Assembly: GCA_019635975.1 (NCBI GenBank)
Contig: JAHBYM010000002.1
Span: 22,582 to 86,581 of the forward strand
Source of the DNA: Parvibaculum sp.
GTDB lineage: Bacteria; Pseudomonadota; Alphaproteobacteria; Parvibaculales; Parvibaculaceae
Direction: 5' to 3'
DNA: 64,000 nt
This document shows, piece after piece, positions 41,004 to 49,502 of this stretch (position 1 is the stretch's first letter; each line of letters opens with the position of its first letter). The notes under the pieces are model-generated. The model made no database searches. It was not told the DNA's origin and saw only the letters and a program-made list of their open reading frames with translations. The translations under genes and the position numbers were made by a program.

Positions 41004-41770
41004 CGCAGGTGACCGTCGAGAAATTGTGGAAGGTCTATGGCGACCAGACGGTGCTGGAAAACATTTCCTTCGATGTCGCGCCGCGCTCCTTCGTTGCGCT
41101 GGTGGGGCCGTCGGGCTGCGGCAAGTCGACCTTTCTGCGCATGATGCTGGGTGACGAGGCGCCGAGCCGCGGCCGCATCCTGGTCGACGGCGTTCCGCTC
41201 GAAGCCGAGCCGTCGCCGGACCGCGGCGTCGTCTTTCAGAAATATTCGGTTTTTCCGCACCTGACGGCGCTGCAAAATGTGATGCTCGGGCTCGAATTTG
41301 CCGGCAGCCCCTTTGCGGCGCGGCTCTTTGGGCGGGCGCGGCGCGAGGCGCGAAACTGTGCGCTCGACATGCTGAAATGCGTCGGCCTCGAACAGGCGGT
41401 GCGCAAATATCCGTCCGAACTGTCTGGCGGCATGCAACAGCGGCTCGCCATTGCGCAGGCGCTGGTCAAGAAGCCGAAGATCCTGCTGCTCGACGAACCC
41501 TTCGGGGCGCTCGATCCGGGCATCCGCGCCGAGGTGCATGAAATCCTGCTCAGCCTGTGGCGCGAAGAAGGCATGACCGTCTTCATGGTGACGCATGATC
41601 TGTCGGAGGCCTTCAAGCTCGCGACGCGCGTGATCGCTTTCGACCGCCGCCGGACGCGCCCCGAGGAGCTCAAGGCCTATGGCGCCACCGTGACCTTCGA
41701 CATCAAGGTCGACGGCAAGGCGGTGCCGCCGGCGATGTCCGTGCCGGCGCCCGCGCTGGCGGCGCAGTAA
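41000..41770 (+). CDS. ABC transporter ATP-binding protein (guanidine operon)
   Basis: 256 residues from TTG 41000, which overlaps the permease stop and has GGGGGA nine bases before; GTG 41009 is an alternative. Walker A GPSGCGKST, Q-loop FQKYSVFPHL, signature LSGGMQQRLAIAQAL, Walker B LLLDEPFGALDP and the switch His in MVTHDLSEA are all present. It energises the permease. The C-terminal ~45 residues extend beyond the core. Confidence 0.92.
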   Translation: MTQVTVEKLWKVYGDQTVLENISFDVAPRSFVALVGPSGCGKSTFLRMMLGDEAPSRGRILVDGVPLEAEPSPDRGVVFQKYSVFPHLTALQNVMLGLEFAGSPFAARLFGRARREARNCALDMLKCVGLEQAVRKYPSELSGGMQQRLAIAQALVKKPKILLLDEPFGALDPGIRAEVHEILLSLWREEGMTVFMVTHDLSEAFKLATRVIAFDRRRTRPEELKAYGATVTFDIKVDGKAVPPAMSVPAPALAAQ

Positions 41771-41774
41771 TTTT

Positions 41775-41850
41775 CCGGGCGGGACGACCCGCCCGGTTTC
41801 GACGAACCGCCTGGACGGCCAGGCTTCGGCCCGGAGCGAGGCTCCGGCGC
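41775..41850 (+). promoter_or_regulatory. Stem-loops in the only large gap of the operon
   Basis: CCGGGCGGG (41775-41783) pairs with CCCGCCCGG (41788-41796), loop ACGA; a second hairpin CCGGAGC/GCTCCGG lies near 41830-41847. No T-run follows. They separate transporter from enzyme genes and could set differential mRNA stability or partial termination. Confidence 0.5.
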
Positions 41851-41867
41851 GCAAGAGGAGACGCGCG

Positions 41868-42707
41868 ATGGCGGAAGCATCCCGCAGTGAAAAATATTCA
41901 GGCCCCTATGCCGCGCAGAAAGAGCGCTACGACCGGCTCTTCAGTGGCGCGAAGGCGAAGAGCCGCGACTTCAGCGAGGCGACGGGCAATCCGGCGACGA
42001 TTGCCGGCGATCTGGTGCGTTTGACGGAGACTGTCCCCGGCGGCTGGGGCTGGTCGGGCACGATCGCGCGCGGCAATACGCTGCGCATCGTCAATCGAAG
42101 CGCGACGCCGGGCGTCTCGGTGCTGCTTTACAACGCGGCCGACCCGACGGAACGCTTCAACGCCGGCGACACGATGAAGGTGCAGTGGAACGCGCGGCTC
42201 GGCCGCGGCCGCGTTCTCCTGTCCGATATGGGGCGTGTGCTCGCTTCGATCACCGACGATACCTATGGCCGCAACGACGCGCTGGCCGGCGGCTCGACGG
42301 CGGCGACCAATGCCGAGAGATACGGCGATACGCCGCTGCGCAGCACACGCGACAATTTCATCCTGCTGGCTGCAAAGCACGGGCTGACCAGCCGCGACAT
42401 CCCGCCCTGCCTGACATTGTTTGCGCCGGTCGGCGTGGACGGCGAAGGCAGGCTGAAATGGGAGGGCGGCGGCGCCCCCGCCGGTGCCTATGCCGATCTG
42501 CGCGCCGAGCTCGACCTTCTGGTCTTCGTTTCCAATTGTCCACACCCGCTGTCGCCCGGCGCTTATGCGCCCGCCGATATCGAACTCATCGTCTGGGCGT
42601 CGCCGCCGCCGACCGCCGACGACTTCTGCATGACCGCGACCGAGGAGGCGAAGCGCGGCTTCGAGAACAACGCGCGCTATCTCGGCCAGCAGGGGAGGGT
42701 TGCGTGA
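41868..42707 (+). CDS. DUF1989 protein, carboxyguanidine deiminase subunit (urea carboxylase-associated protein 1 type)
   Basis: 279 residues. Landmarks are GGWGWSGTIARGNTLRIVNRSATPGVSVLLYNAADPTERFNAGDTMKVQWNARLGRGRVLLSDMGRVLASI, CLTLFAPVGVDGEGRL and DLLVFVSNCPHPLSP. Published work (Schneider and colleagues, 2020) showed that the two DUF1989 proteins paired with these carboxylases form a carboxyguanidine deiminase (CgdAB) that converts carboxyguanidine to allophanate. The SNCPH cysteine is a likely metal ligand. It overlaps its partner gene by TGATG, consistent with a heteromer. Confidence 0.88.
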   Translation: MAEASRSEKYSGPYAAQKERYDRLFSGAKAKSRDFSEATGNPATIAGDLVRLTETVPGGWGWSGTIARGNTLRIVNRSATPGVSVLLYNAADPTERFNAGDTMKVQWNARLGRGRVLLSDMGRVLASITDDTYGRNDALAGGSTAATNAERYGDTPLRSTRDNFILLAAKHGLTSRDIPPCLTLFAPVGVDGEGRLKWEGGGAPAGAYADLRAELDLLVFVSNCPHPLSPGAYAPADIELIVWASPPPTADDFCMTATEEAKRGFENNARYLGQQGRVA

Positions 42708-43336
42708 TGAGCATTTCCAATCGCCACGAAGAACATGCCTTTTACGATTTCACCGTGCCGGCGCTTCGTCCCTGGTCGCACCGGATCGCGACGGGCCAGG
42801 TGCTGCGCATCGTCGATCTTGAGGGCCAGCAGGCCGTCGACACGCTGTTTTACAACGCCGCCGATCCGGCCGAGCGCTACAGCGCGCAGGACACGGTGCG
42901 CGCGCAAGGCTCGCCTTACGTGACGGCGGGCACGAAGCTGATGTCGAATGAAGGCCGTGTCATGGCCGTCATCGTCGCTGACACGGCCGGCGGCCACGAC
43001 ACGTCGGCCGGCGCCTGCTCGGCCGAGGCCAACACGGTGCGCTTCGGCCACGAGACGAAATACATGCATAGCTGCCGCGACAATTTCATCATGGAATTGT
43101 CGCACCACGGGCTCGGCAAGCGCGACATCGTATCGAACATCAACTTCTTCATGAACGTGCCGGTCGAGGCGGACGGCACGCTTGCGATCGTCGATGGCAT
43201 GTCGAAGCCGGGCGACTATGTGGAAATCAGGGCGGAGATGGACCTTATCTGCGTCATCTCCAATTGTCCGCAGGTCAACAATCCCTGCAACGGCTTCAAC
43301 CCGACGCCGGTTCGCACCCTGATCTGGGACGCTTGA
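42707..43336 (+). CDS. DUF1989 protein, carboxyguanidine deiminase subunit (urea carboxylase-associated protein 2 type)
   Basis: 209 residues. It shares the fold of the preceding protein: GQVLRIVDLEGQQAVDTLFYNAADPAERYSAQDTVRAQG, KLMSNEGRVMAVIVADT, HSCRDNFIMELSHHGLGKRDIVSNINFFMNVPVE and DLICVISNCPQVNNPCNGFNPTPV. The cysteines of SNCPQ and NPC resemble a metal site. As the second half of the CgdAB-type deiminase it would hydrolyse carboxyguanidine to allophanate and ammonia. Start ATG 42707 overlaps the upstream stop; the carboxylase gene follows four bases later. Confidence 0.88.
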   Translation: MSISNRHEEHAFYDFTVPALRPWSHRIATGQVLRIVDLEGQQAVDTLFYNAADPAERYSAQDTVRAQGSPYVTAGTKLMSNEGRVMAVIVADTAGGHDTSAGACSAEANTVRFGHETKYMHSCRDNFIMELSHHGLGKRDIVSNINFFMNVPVEADGTLAIVDGMSKPGDYVEIRAEMDLICVISNCPQVNNPCNGFNPTPVRTLIWDA

Positions 43337-43340
43337 GGCC

Positions 43341-46300
43341 ATGTTTACGAAAGTCCTGATCGCCAATCGCGGCGAGATCGCGCTGCGCATCATCCGCACA
43401 TTGAAGCGGATGGGCGTGGCGTCGGTCGCCGTCTGGTCTGATGCCGACCGTTTCGCGCCGCATGTCCGCGCCGCCGACGAGGCGATGCGCATCGGTCCGG
43501 CCGCCGTCGCCGAAAGCTATCTCGATGCCGATGCGATCATCGAAGCAGTGCGGGCGACCGGCGCGGACGCCGTGCATCCGGGTTACGGGTTCCTCAGCGA
43601 GAATCCGGGCTTTGCCGAAGCGCTGCGGCGCGAGGGTGTCGCTTTTGTCGGGCCCGGACCGGAACATATGCGCGCCTTCGCGCTGAAACACACGGCACGC
43701 GATCTTGCCGAGAAAAGCGGCGTGCCGCTGTTGCCGGGGTCGCCGCTGATCGTCGATCTCGAAGATGCGCTGATGCGCGCCGAGGCGATCTTCTATCCGG
43801 TGATGCTGAAAAGCACGGCGGGCGGCGGCGGCATCGGATTGCAGCTTTGCCGCTCGGCCGACGAGCTGCCGCGTCTCTACGAAACGGTGCGGCGGCTGGC
43901 GCTCGCCAATTTTCGCGACAGCGGGCTCTTTCTCGAAAAATATGTCGCGGCCGCGCGTCATATCGAGGTGCAGATTTTCGGCGACGGCAAGGGCGGCGTC
44001 ATCGCGCTTGGCGAGCGCGACTGCTCGGCGCAGCGCCGCAACCAGAAGGTGATCGAGGAGACGCCGGCGCCAAATCTGCCGGAGGACGCGCGTGCCGAAC
44101 TTCACGCGGCGGCGATCCGGCTCGGCGAGAGCGTCAATTATGCGTCGGCCGGCACCGTTGAATTCATTTACGACGAGGCGGAAAGGAAATTCTACTTCCT
44201 TGAAGTCAACACGCGCCTGCAGGTCGAGCATCCGGTGACGGAGGAGGTGACCGGCCTCGATCTCGTCGAGATGATGGTCCGGCAGGCCGCGGGCGAGCTT
44301 GGCGACCTTGCGCAATATGCGCGGCGACCGCGCGGCCATGCCATGGAAGCGCGGCTCTATGCCGAGGATCCGGGGCGCAATTTCCAGCCCTCGTCGGGGT
44401 TGTTGACCGAGGTTTCGTTTCCGGCTGATGCGCGCATCGACGGCTGGATCGCGACCGGAACGGAAGTAACGCCGTTCTACGATCCGATGCTGGCCAAGAT
44501 CATCGTCCATGGCGCGACGCGCGAAGAGGCGGCCGCGAAGCTTGCCGACGCGCTCGATGCATCGTCGGTTCATGGCGTCGAGACCAATCTCGACTATTTG
44601 CGGGCGCTTGCCCGCGCGCCGGAATTTCTCGAAGGCCGGATGCTGACCTCGACGCTGGCGGGCTTCGCGCCCGAAAGCCTGGCCGTCGATGTTCTCGCGC
44701 CCGGCGCGCAATCGAGCCTGCAGGACTGGCCGGGCCGCGTCGGCTACTGGAATGTCGGCGTGCCGCCCTCCGGACCGATGGACCCGTTGTCGCATCGCCT
44801 CGCCAATCGCCTTGTCGGCAATCCGGGCGATGCGGCGACGCTTGAAATGACCTTGAACGGGCCGACGTTGCGCTTCCGCAGCGATGCCGTCATCGCGCTT
44901 TGCGGTGCGGAGATGCCGGCGACGCTCGACGATGTGTCGGTGCCGTTCTGGCGGGCGGTTGCGGTTGCGGCGGGGCAGGTGCTGACGCTCGGTGCGGTTT
45001 CGGGTGCCGGTCAGCGCGCATATCTCGCCGTGCGTCACGGCTTCGATGCACCGCTCTATCTCGGCTCGCGCGCCGCCTTCACGCTGGGGCGCTTCGGCGG
45101 TCATGCGCCGGGCGCCTTGAAAACGGGCGATGTGCTGCGGCTCAACCGCGAAGGCGCCGTCGACGCGCCGCATGCCGAACCGTTCGCCGCATCCGCGCGC
45201 CCGGCTCTCGCGCGCGAATGGGAGATCGCGGCGCTGTATGGGCCACATGGCGCGCCGGATTTCTTTGCCGAGGACGACATCGCGACGCTTTTCTCCGCCA
45301 CCTACGAGGTTCACTACAATTCGGCGCGTAGCGGCGTGCGCCTTGTCGGGCCGAAGCCGCAATGGGCGCGGGCCGATGGCGGCGAGGCGGGGCTTCACCC
45401 CTCCAACATCCACGACAATGCCTATGCGGTCGGCACGATCGACTTCACCGGCGACATGCCGATCATCCTCGGACCCGACGGGCCGAGCCTTGGCGGCTTT
45501 GTCTGTCCGGCGACGCTGGCCCAGGCCGAGCTCTGGAAACTCGGTCAGTTGAAACCGGGAGACAAGTTGCGCTTCCGCCGTATCGGCGAGGACGAAGCCG
45601 AGGCGCTGCGACATGCGCAGGAGGCTTGGGTCGAAACGCTTTCACAACCCGCCGCGCCGGCCGTCGTCGCGGCGCCGGCGGAGGACGCCGTGCTGGGGCG
45701 GATTTCCGATCTTGAAACCGAGATCGTCTATCGCCGCGCCGGCGACGATTATCTGCTGGTCGAGTATGGCGATCCGGTGCTCGATTTCGCCCTGCGTTTC
45801 CGCGCCCATGCGGCGATGACGGCACTGGAGGCGCGCGCGCTTCCCGGCATCGTCGAAATGACGCCGGGCATCCGCTCGCTGCAGATCCATTTCGATCCGG
45901 ACCGGCTGCCGCTGCGCAAGCTCATTGCGGCGCTCGAGGAAACCGAGCGCGCGCTTCCGGCCAGCGCCGACATCGAGGTGCAAAGCCGCATCGTCTACCT
46001 GCCGCTGTCGTGGGACGACGAGGCGGCGCGCGAAGCGGTGCGCAAATACCAGACGCTTGTCCGGCCCGATGCGCCCTGGGCGCCGTCCAATATCGAGTTC
46101 ATCCGCCGCATCAACGGTCTCGATCATATCGACGATGTCAGGCGCATCGTTTTCGATGCCGACTACATGGTGTTCGGTCTCGGCGATGTCTATCTCGGCG
46201 CGCCGGTCGCGACACCGCTCGATCCGCGGCACCGGCTCGTCACCACCAAATACAATCCGGCGCGCACATGGACGCCGGAAAACGCTGTCGGCATCGGCGG

Positions 46301-46964
46301 CGCCTATCTCTGCGTCTACGGCATGGAAGGGCCGGGCGGCTACCAGCTTGTCGGCCGCACGGTGCAGATGTGGAACGGCTGGCGGCAAACAGCGGATTTC
46401 GAGAAGCCGTGGCTGTTGCGCTTTTTCGACCGGCTGCGATTCTTTCCCGTCTCGGCGGCGGAGCTGGCGGAAGCGCGCGAGGCCTTTCCGCATGGCGATT
46501 ACCGGCTGCGCATCGAGGAGGACAAGTTCCGCCTGAGCGACCACCTTTCTTTCCTCGATGCCAATGCCGACGGCATCGCGCTTTTCCGTGCGAGGCAGCG
46601 CCGCGCCTTTGAGGAGGAGCGGCGGCGCTGGGAAACGCAGGGCATTGCGATGGCGGCGATGGAGCCCGAGGCGCCGCCGGTCGAGGAGGTTGCGACGCTG
46701 CCGCCGGGCGGGCGGCTGGTCGAGGCGGGCGTGCCCGGCAATGTCTGGTCGGTCGGCGTCGCGCCGGGCGACGAGGTCGCCGAAGGTCACGCGCTGGTCG
46801 TTCTGGAATCGATGAAAATGGAAATCGAGGTCCGGGCGCCCGTCGCCGCGCGCGTCCACGAAGTGCATTGCGTGCCCGGCCGCATGGTTCAGGCGGGTCA
46901 GGCGCTTGTCACGCTGGTGCCGATCGGTGCGGCTGCGCATCCGAAGCTGGAGGTTGCATCGTGA
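43341..46964 (+). CDS. Biotin-dependent guanidine carboxylase (urea-carboxylase family)
   Basis: 1207 residues. Order: biotin carboxylase (1-450; HPGYGFLSEN, ATP loop KSTAGGGGIGL, EVNTRLQVEHPVTEEVTG), carboxyltransferase (about 460-1120; DWPGRVGYWNVGVPPSGPMD, GGYQLVGRTVQMWN) and a C-terminal biotin carrier with ESMKMEIE, biotinyl Lys1159. Urea carboxylases and guanidine carboxylases share this layout. The riboswitch and CgdAB-type neighbours point to guanidine as the preferred substrate, giving carboxyguanidine; urea may be a side substrate. The distinguishing carboxyltransferase residue was not assigned here. It overlaps atzF by GTGA. Confidence 0.88.
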   Translation: MFTKVLIANRGEIALRIIRTLKRMGVASVAVWSDADRFAPHVRAADEAMRIGPAAVAESYLDADAIIEAVRATGADAVHPGYGFLSENPGFAEALRREGVAFVGPGPEHMRAFALKHTARDLAEKSGVPLLPGSPLIVDLEDALMRAEAIFYPVMLKSTAGGGGIGLQLCRSADELPRLYETVRRLALANFRDSGLFLEKYVAAARHIEVQIFGDGKGGVIALGERDCSAQRRNQKVIEETPAPNLPEDARAELHAAAIRLGESVNYASAGTVEFIYDEAERKFYFLEVNTRLQVEHPVTEEVTGLDLVEMMVRQAAGELGDLAQYARRPRGHAMEARLYAEDPGRNFQPSSGLLTEVSFPADARIDGWIATGTEVTPFYDPMLAKIIVHGATREEAAAKLADALDASSVHGVETNLDYLRALARAPEFLEGRMLTSTLAGFAPESLAVDVLAPGAQSSLQDWPGRVGYWNVGVPPSGPMDPLSHRLANRLVGNPGDAATLEMTLNGPTLRFRSDAVIALCGAEMPATLDDVSVPFWRAVAVAAGQVLTLGAVSGAGQRAYLAVRHGFDAPLYLGSRAAFTLGRFGGHAPGALKTGDVLRLNREGAVDAPHAEPFAASARPALAREWEIAALYGPHGAPDFFAEDDIATLFSATYEVHYNSARSGVRLVGPKPQWARADGGEAGLHPSNIHDNAYAVGTIDFTGDMPIILGPDGPSLGGFVCPATLAQAELWKLGQLKPGDKLRFRRIGEDEAEALRHAQEAWVETLSQPAAPAVVAAPAEDAVLGRISDLETEIVYRRAGDDYLLVEYGDPVLDFALRFRAHAAMTALEARALPGIVEMTPGIRSLQIHFDPDRLPLRKLIAALEETERALPASADIEVQSRIVYLPLSWDDEAAREAVRKYQTLVRPDAPWAPSNIEFIRRINGLDHIDDVRRIVFDADYMVFGLGDVYLGAPVATPLDPRHRLVTTKYNPARTWTPENAVGIGGAYLCVYGMEGPGGYQLVGRTVQMWNGWRQTADFEKPWLLRFFDRLRFFPVSAAELAEAREAFPHGDYRLRIEEDKFRLSDHLSFLDANADGIALFRARQRRAFEEERRRWETQGIAMAAMEPEAPPVEEVATLPPGGRLVEAGVPGNVWSVGVAPGDEVAEGHALVVLESMKMEIEVRAPVAARVHEVHCVPGRMVQAGQALVTLVPIGAAAHPKLEVAS

Positions 46965-48754
46965 ATGTCCTGCCTTTTTCGTTTCCCGCGTTGCGCGAGG
47001 CCGGCGCGCGCGGCGTGCGCGCCGAGGACATCGCAGTCGAGGCGCTGCGGCGCATCGCGGCCTATGGCGATCCCGCCGTCTGGATCGCCCGGTTTCCAGA
47101 CGAAGATGTTCTCGCCCGCGCCCGTGCGCTCGATGCCCTGCCGCGCGAGGAACGGGCGCGTCTGCCGCTTTTCGGTCTGCCTTTCGCGGTGAAGGACAAT
47201 ATCGACGTTGCGGGTCTGCCGACCAGTGCCGGCTGCCCGGCCTATGCCTATGCGCCGAAAGAGAGCGCGCCGGTCGTTGCGCGGCTCGTCGCGGCGGGTG
47301 CGATCCCCGTCGGCAAGACCAATCTCGACCAGTTCGCGACCGGCCTTGTCGGCACGCGTTCGCCGCATGGCGCCCCGCGTTCGGTATTCAATGCTGACTA
47401 CATTTCGGGCGGCTCGTCTTCCGGCTCGGCGGTGGCCGTTGCGGCGGGGCTCGTTTCCTTCGCGCTCGGCACCGACACGGCGGGTTCGGGCCGCGTGCCG
47501 GCGGCCTTCAACAACATTGTCGGGTTGAAACCGTCGCGTGGCCTTCTCTCGACGCGCGGTGTCGTGCCGGCCTGCCGCTCGCTCGATTGCGTGTCGATCT
47601 TCGCCCTGACAGCCGAGGATGCGGCGGAAGTCTTCGACGTCGCGGCGGCGTTCGATGCCGCCGATCCTTACGCGCGGGCGCGGATGCCCGAAACGCCGGC
47701 CGCGCCCGGCGCGGGCTTCACCTTTGCCGTGCCGCGCGCCGCCGACCTGACATTTTTCGGCGACGACGAGGCGGCGCGGCTTTTCGCTGCGGCGGTCGCG
47801 CGTCTCGAGGCGATGGGCGGGCAGACGCGGCGCATCGACTTCGCATTGTTCGCCGAGGCCGCGGCGCTGCTCTACGAGGGGCCCTGGGTTGCCGAACGCA
47901 TGGCGGCGGTCGGCGGTTTCATCGAGGCGCATCCGTCGGGCGCCGACCCGGTCGTGCGGGAAATCGTGCTCGGCGGCAAGAAAAAGACAGCGGTCGAGAC
48001 TTTCGAGGCGCTTTACCGGCTCGAAGCGCTGAAGCGCCGCGCCGCCGCGCTTTTCGCCGATGTCGACATGCTGGTCGTGCCGACCGCGCCGACGATCTAC
48101 CGCGTTGATCAGGTGATGGCCGAACCCGTCAAGCTCAACAGCCGTCTCGGCACCTACACCAATTTCATGAACCTGCTCGACATGGTCGGCATCGCCGTGC
48201 CGGCGGGCATCGGCGGCAAGGGACTTCCCTTCGGCATCACGCTTTGCGCCCCGGCGTTTTCGGAAGCGCGGCTCGTTGCGCTCGCGTCGCGCTTTGCCGC
48301 CGCGCAGGGGCTCGCGCCCGGCGCGCCATTATTGACGCATCCGGAGGATGAAGGTTTCATCGAGCTTGCGGTTGTCGGCGCGCATATGTCCGGCCTGCCG
48401 CTCAATCACGAGCTCACGTCGCGCGGCGCGATGTTCGTCGAGCGCACCAAGACCGCGCCTTGTTACCGCTTCCATGCGCTGGCGGGCGGACCGCCCTTCC
48501 GGCCCGGCATGGTGCGCGTTCAACAAGGCGGCGCGGCGATCGAACTCGAAGTCTGGCGGCTGCCGCGCGCCGCCTTCGGCTCGTTCATCGCCGGCGTGCC
48601 GCAACCCTTGTGCATCGGCACGGTCGAGATTTCCGGCGGGCGAAGCGTGAAGGGGTTTCTCTGCGAGGAAAGCGGCCTCGACGGCGCCGAGGATATTACC
48701 GCGCTTGGCGGTTGGCGTGCCTATGTCGCGCAAGGCACGCGGGCGGCGGGCTAG
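46961..48754 (+). CDS. atzF: Allophanate hydrolase
   Basis: 597 residues from GTG 46961 (GGAGG upstream, overlap with the carboxylase stop). An amidase-signature domain with the Ser-cisSer-Lys triad: Lys78 in PFAVKDN, the cis-Ser of GGSSSGSA near 152-154 and the nucleophile Ser176 in TDTAGSGR; then the C-terminal AtzF domain (HMSGLPLNHELTSRGAMFVERT...). It hydrolyses allophanate to ammonia and CO2, the final step of guanidine nitrogen release. Last gene of the operon; its end overlaps the convergent gmhB by four bases. Confidence 0.92.
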   Translation: MNVLPFSFPALREAGARGVRAEDIAVEALRRIAAYGDPAVWIARFPDEDVLARARALDALPREERARLPLFGLPFAVKDNIDVAGLPTSAGCPAYAYAPKESAPVVARLVAAGAIPVGKTNLDQFATGLVGTRSPHGAPRSVFNADYISGGSSSGSAVAVAAGLVSFALGTDTAGSGRVPAAFNNIVGLKPSRGLLSTRGVVPACRSLDCVSIFALTAEDAAEVFDVAAAFDAADPYARARMPETPAAPGAGFTFAVPRAADLTFFGDDEAARLFAAAVARLEAMGGQTRRIDFALFAEAAALLYEGPWVAERMAAVGGFIEAHPSGADPVVREIVLGGKKKTAVETFEALYRLEALKRRAAALFADVDMLVVPTAPTIYRVDQVMAEPVKLNSRLGTYTNFMNLLDMVGIAVPAGIGGKGLPFGITLCAPAFSEARLVALASRFAAAQGLAPGAPLLTHPEDEGFIELAVVGAHMSGLPLNHELTSRGAMFVERTKTAPCYRFHALAGGPPFRPGMVRVQQGGAAIELEVWRLPRAAFGSFIAGVPQPLCIGTVEISGGRSVKGFLCEESGLDGAEDITALGGWRAYVAQGTRAAG

Positions 48755-49380
48755 AAGGCTTCGTCGAGCGCTGACTGCGCCTCTGTCAGACTGTCGGCGG
48801 CGATGACTTCGAAGGTGTTGTCGCGGAACGCCAGCGTCGCCTCGCGCTCTTGCGCGCCATAGCCGGTTGCGACGATCACCGCGCCCTTGAGGCCCGCGCG
48901 CTTTGCCGCTTCGATGTCGCTCGCCTTGTCGCCGATAAGCCAGCTTGCAGCGAGATCGAGGTCCATCCGCCGCGCCGCCTCCTCGATCATGCGGGGGCCG
49001 GGCTTGCGCCAGGCCGCCTCGGCGGGGCCGTAGCCGGGCGTGAAATCGGGGTGGAAGGGGCAGGCGACGACGAGGTCAAGCGCCGCGCCGGCCGCCGCAA
49101 GCTGGCGGGCGATCTCGGCCTCCACCGCCTCGAACGCGGCCCAGCTCACAATGCCCCGCGCGATGCCCGACTGGTTGGTGATCGCGGCCACGCCGAAATC
49201 CCGCGCCCGGGCCCATCGGACAATCCCGGCGGCGCCAGCCTCCAGAACCACATCTTCCTTGTTTTTCAGATAGTTAACCTCCCTGACCAGAACCCCGTCG
49301 CGGTCGAGAAACAGTCCCGGCCGGCCTTCGCGGCGCGGCGGCGTTTCGGTCGAGAGCCAGATGCCTTGGTCGGTCAGCAT
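48751..49380 (-). CDS. gmhB: D-glycero-D-manno-heptose-1,7-bisphosphate 7-phosphatase
   Basis: 209 residues, HAD type III. LFLDRDGVLV supplies the nucleophile and general acid aspartates, TNQSGIARG the second motif, KPGPRM the lysine motif and LIGDKASDIEAAKRAG the metal-binding aspartates. It removes the 7-phosphate in ADP-heptose synthesis for LPS. The zinc-finger cysteines of E. coli GmhB appear lost: only Cys107 of CPFHP remains and the later CxC is replaced by AAW. It lies back to back with hldE, which supports the heptose assignment. Confidence 0.85.
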   Translation of the reverse strand: MLTDQGIWLSTETPPRREGRPGLFLDRDGVLVREVNYLKNKEDVVLEAGAAGIVRWARARDFGVAAITNQSGIARGIVSWAAFEAVEAEIARQLAAAGAALDLVVACPFHPDFTPGYGPAEAAWRKPGPRMIEEAARRMDLDLAASWLIGDKASDIEAAKRAGLKGAVIVATGYGAQEREATLAFRDNTFEVIAADSLTEAQSALDEAF

Positions 49381-49502
49381 GGGGAGCCTTGGGCGGTCGG
49401 GGGCGAGCCGGGGGCGGGGAAGCGAAAACTCTCAGGCTTTTTACGCTATCTTGAGCGCCGTTTCGCCACTATCCCGAAAGGGAAAATTCCGAAGGCTTCG
49501 CG

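Noticed and set aside
39079..41770. Taurine or sulfonate transporter
   Set aside because: The fold is TauA/SsuA-like, but the guanidine-I riboswitch and the downstream guanidine enzymes make a guanidine ligand the better call.
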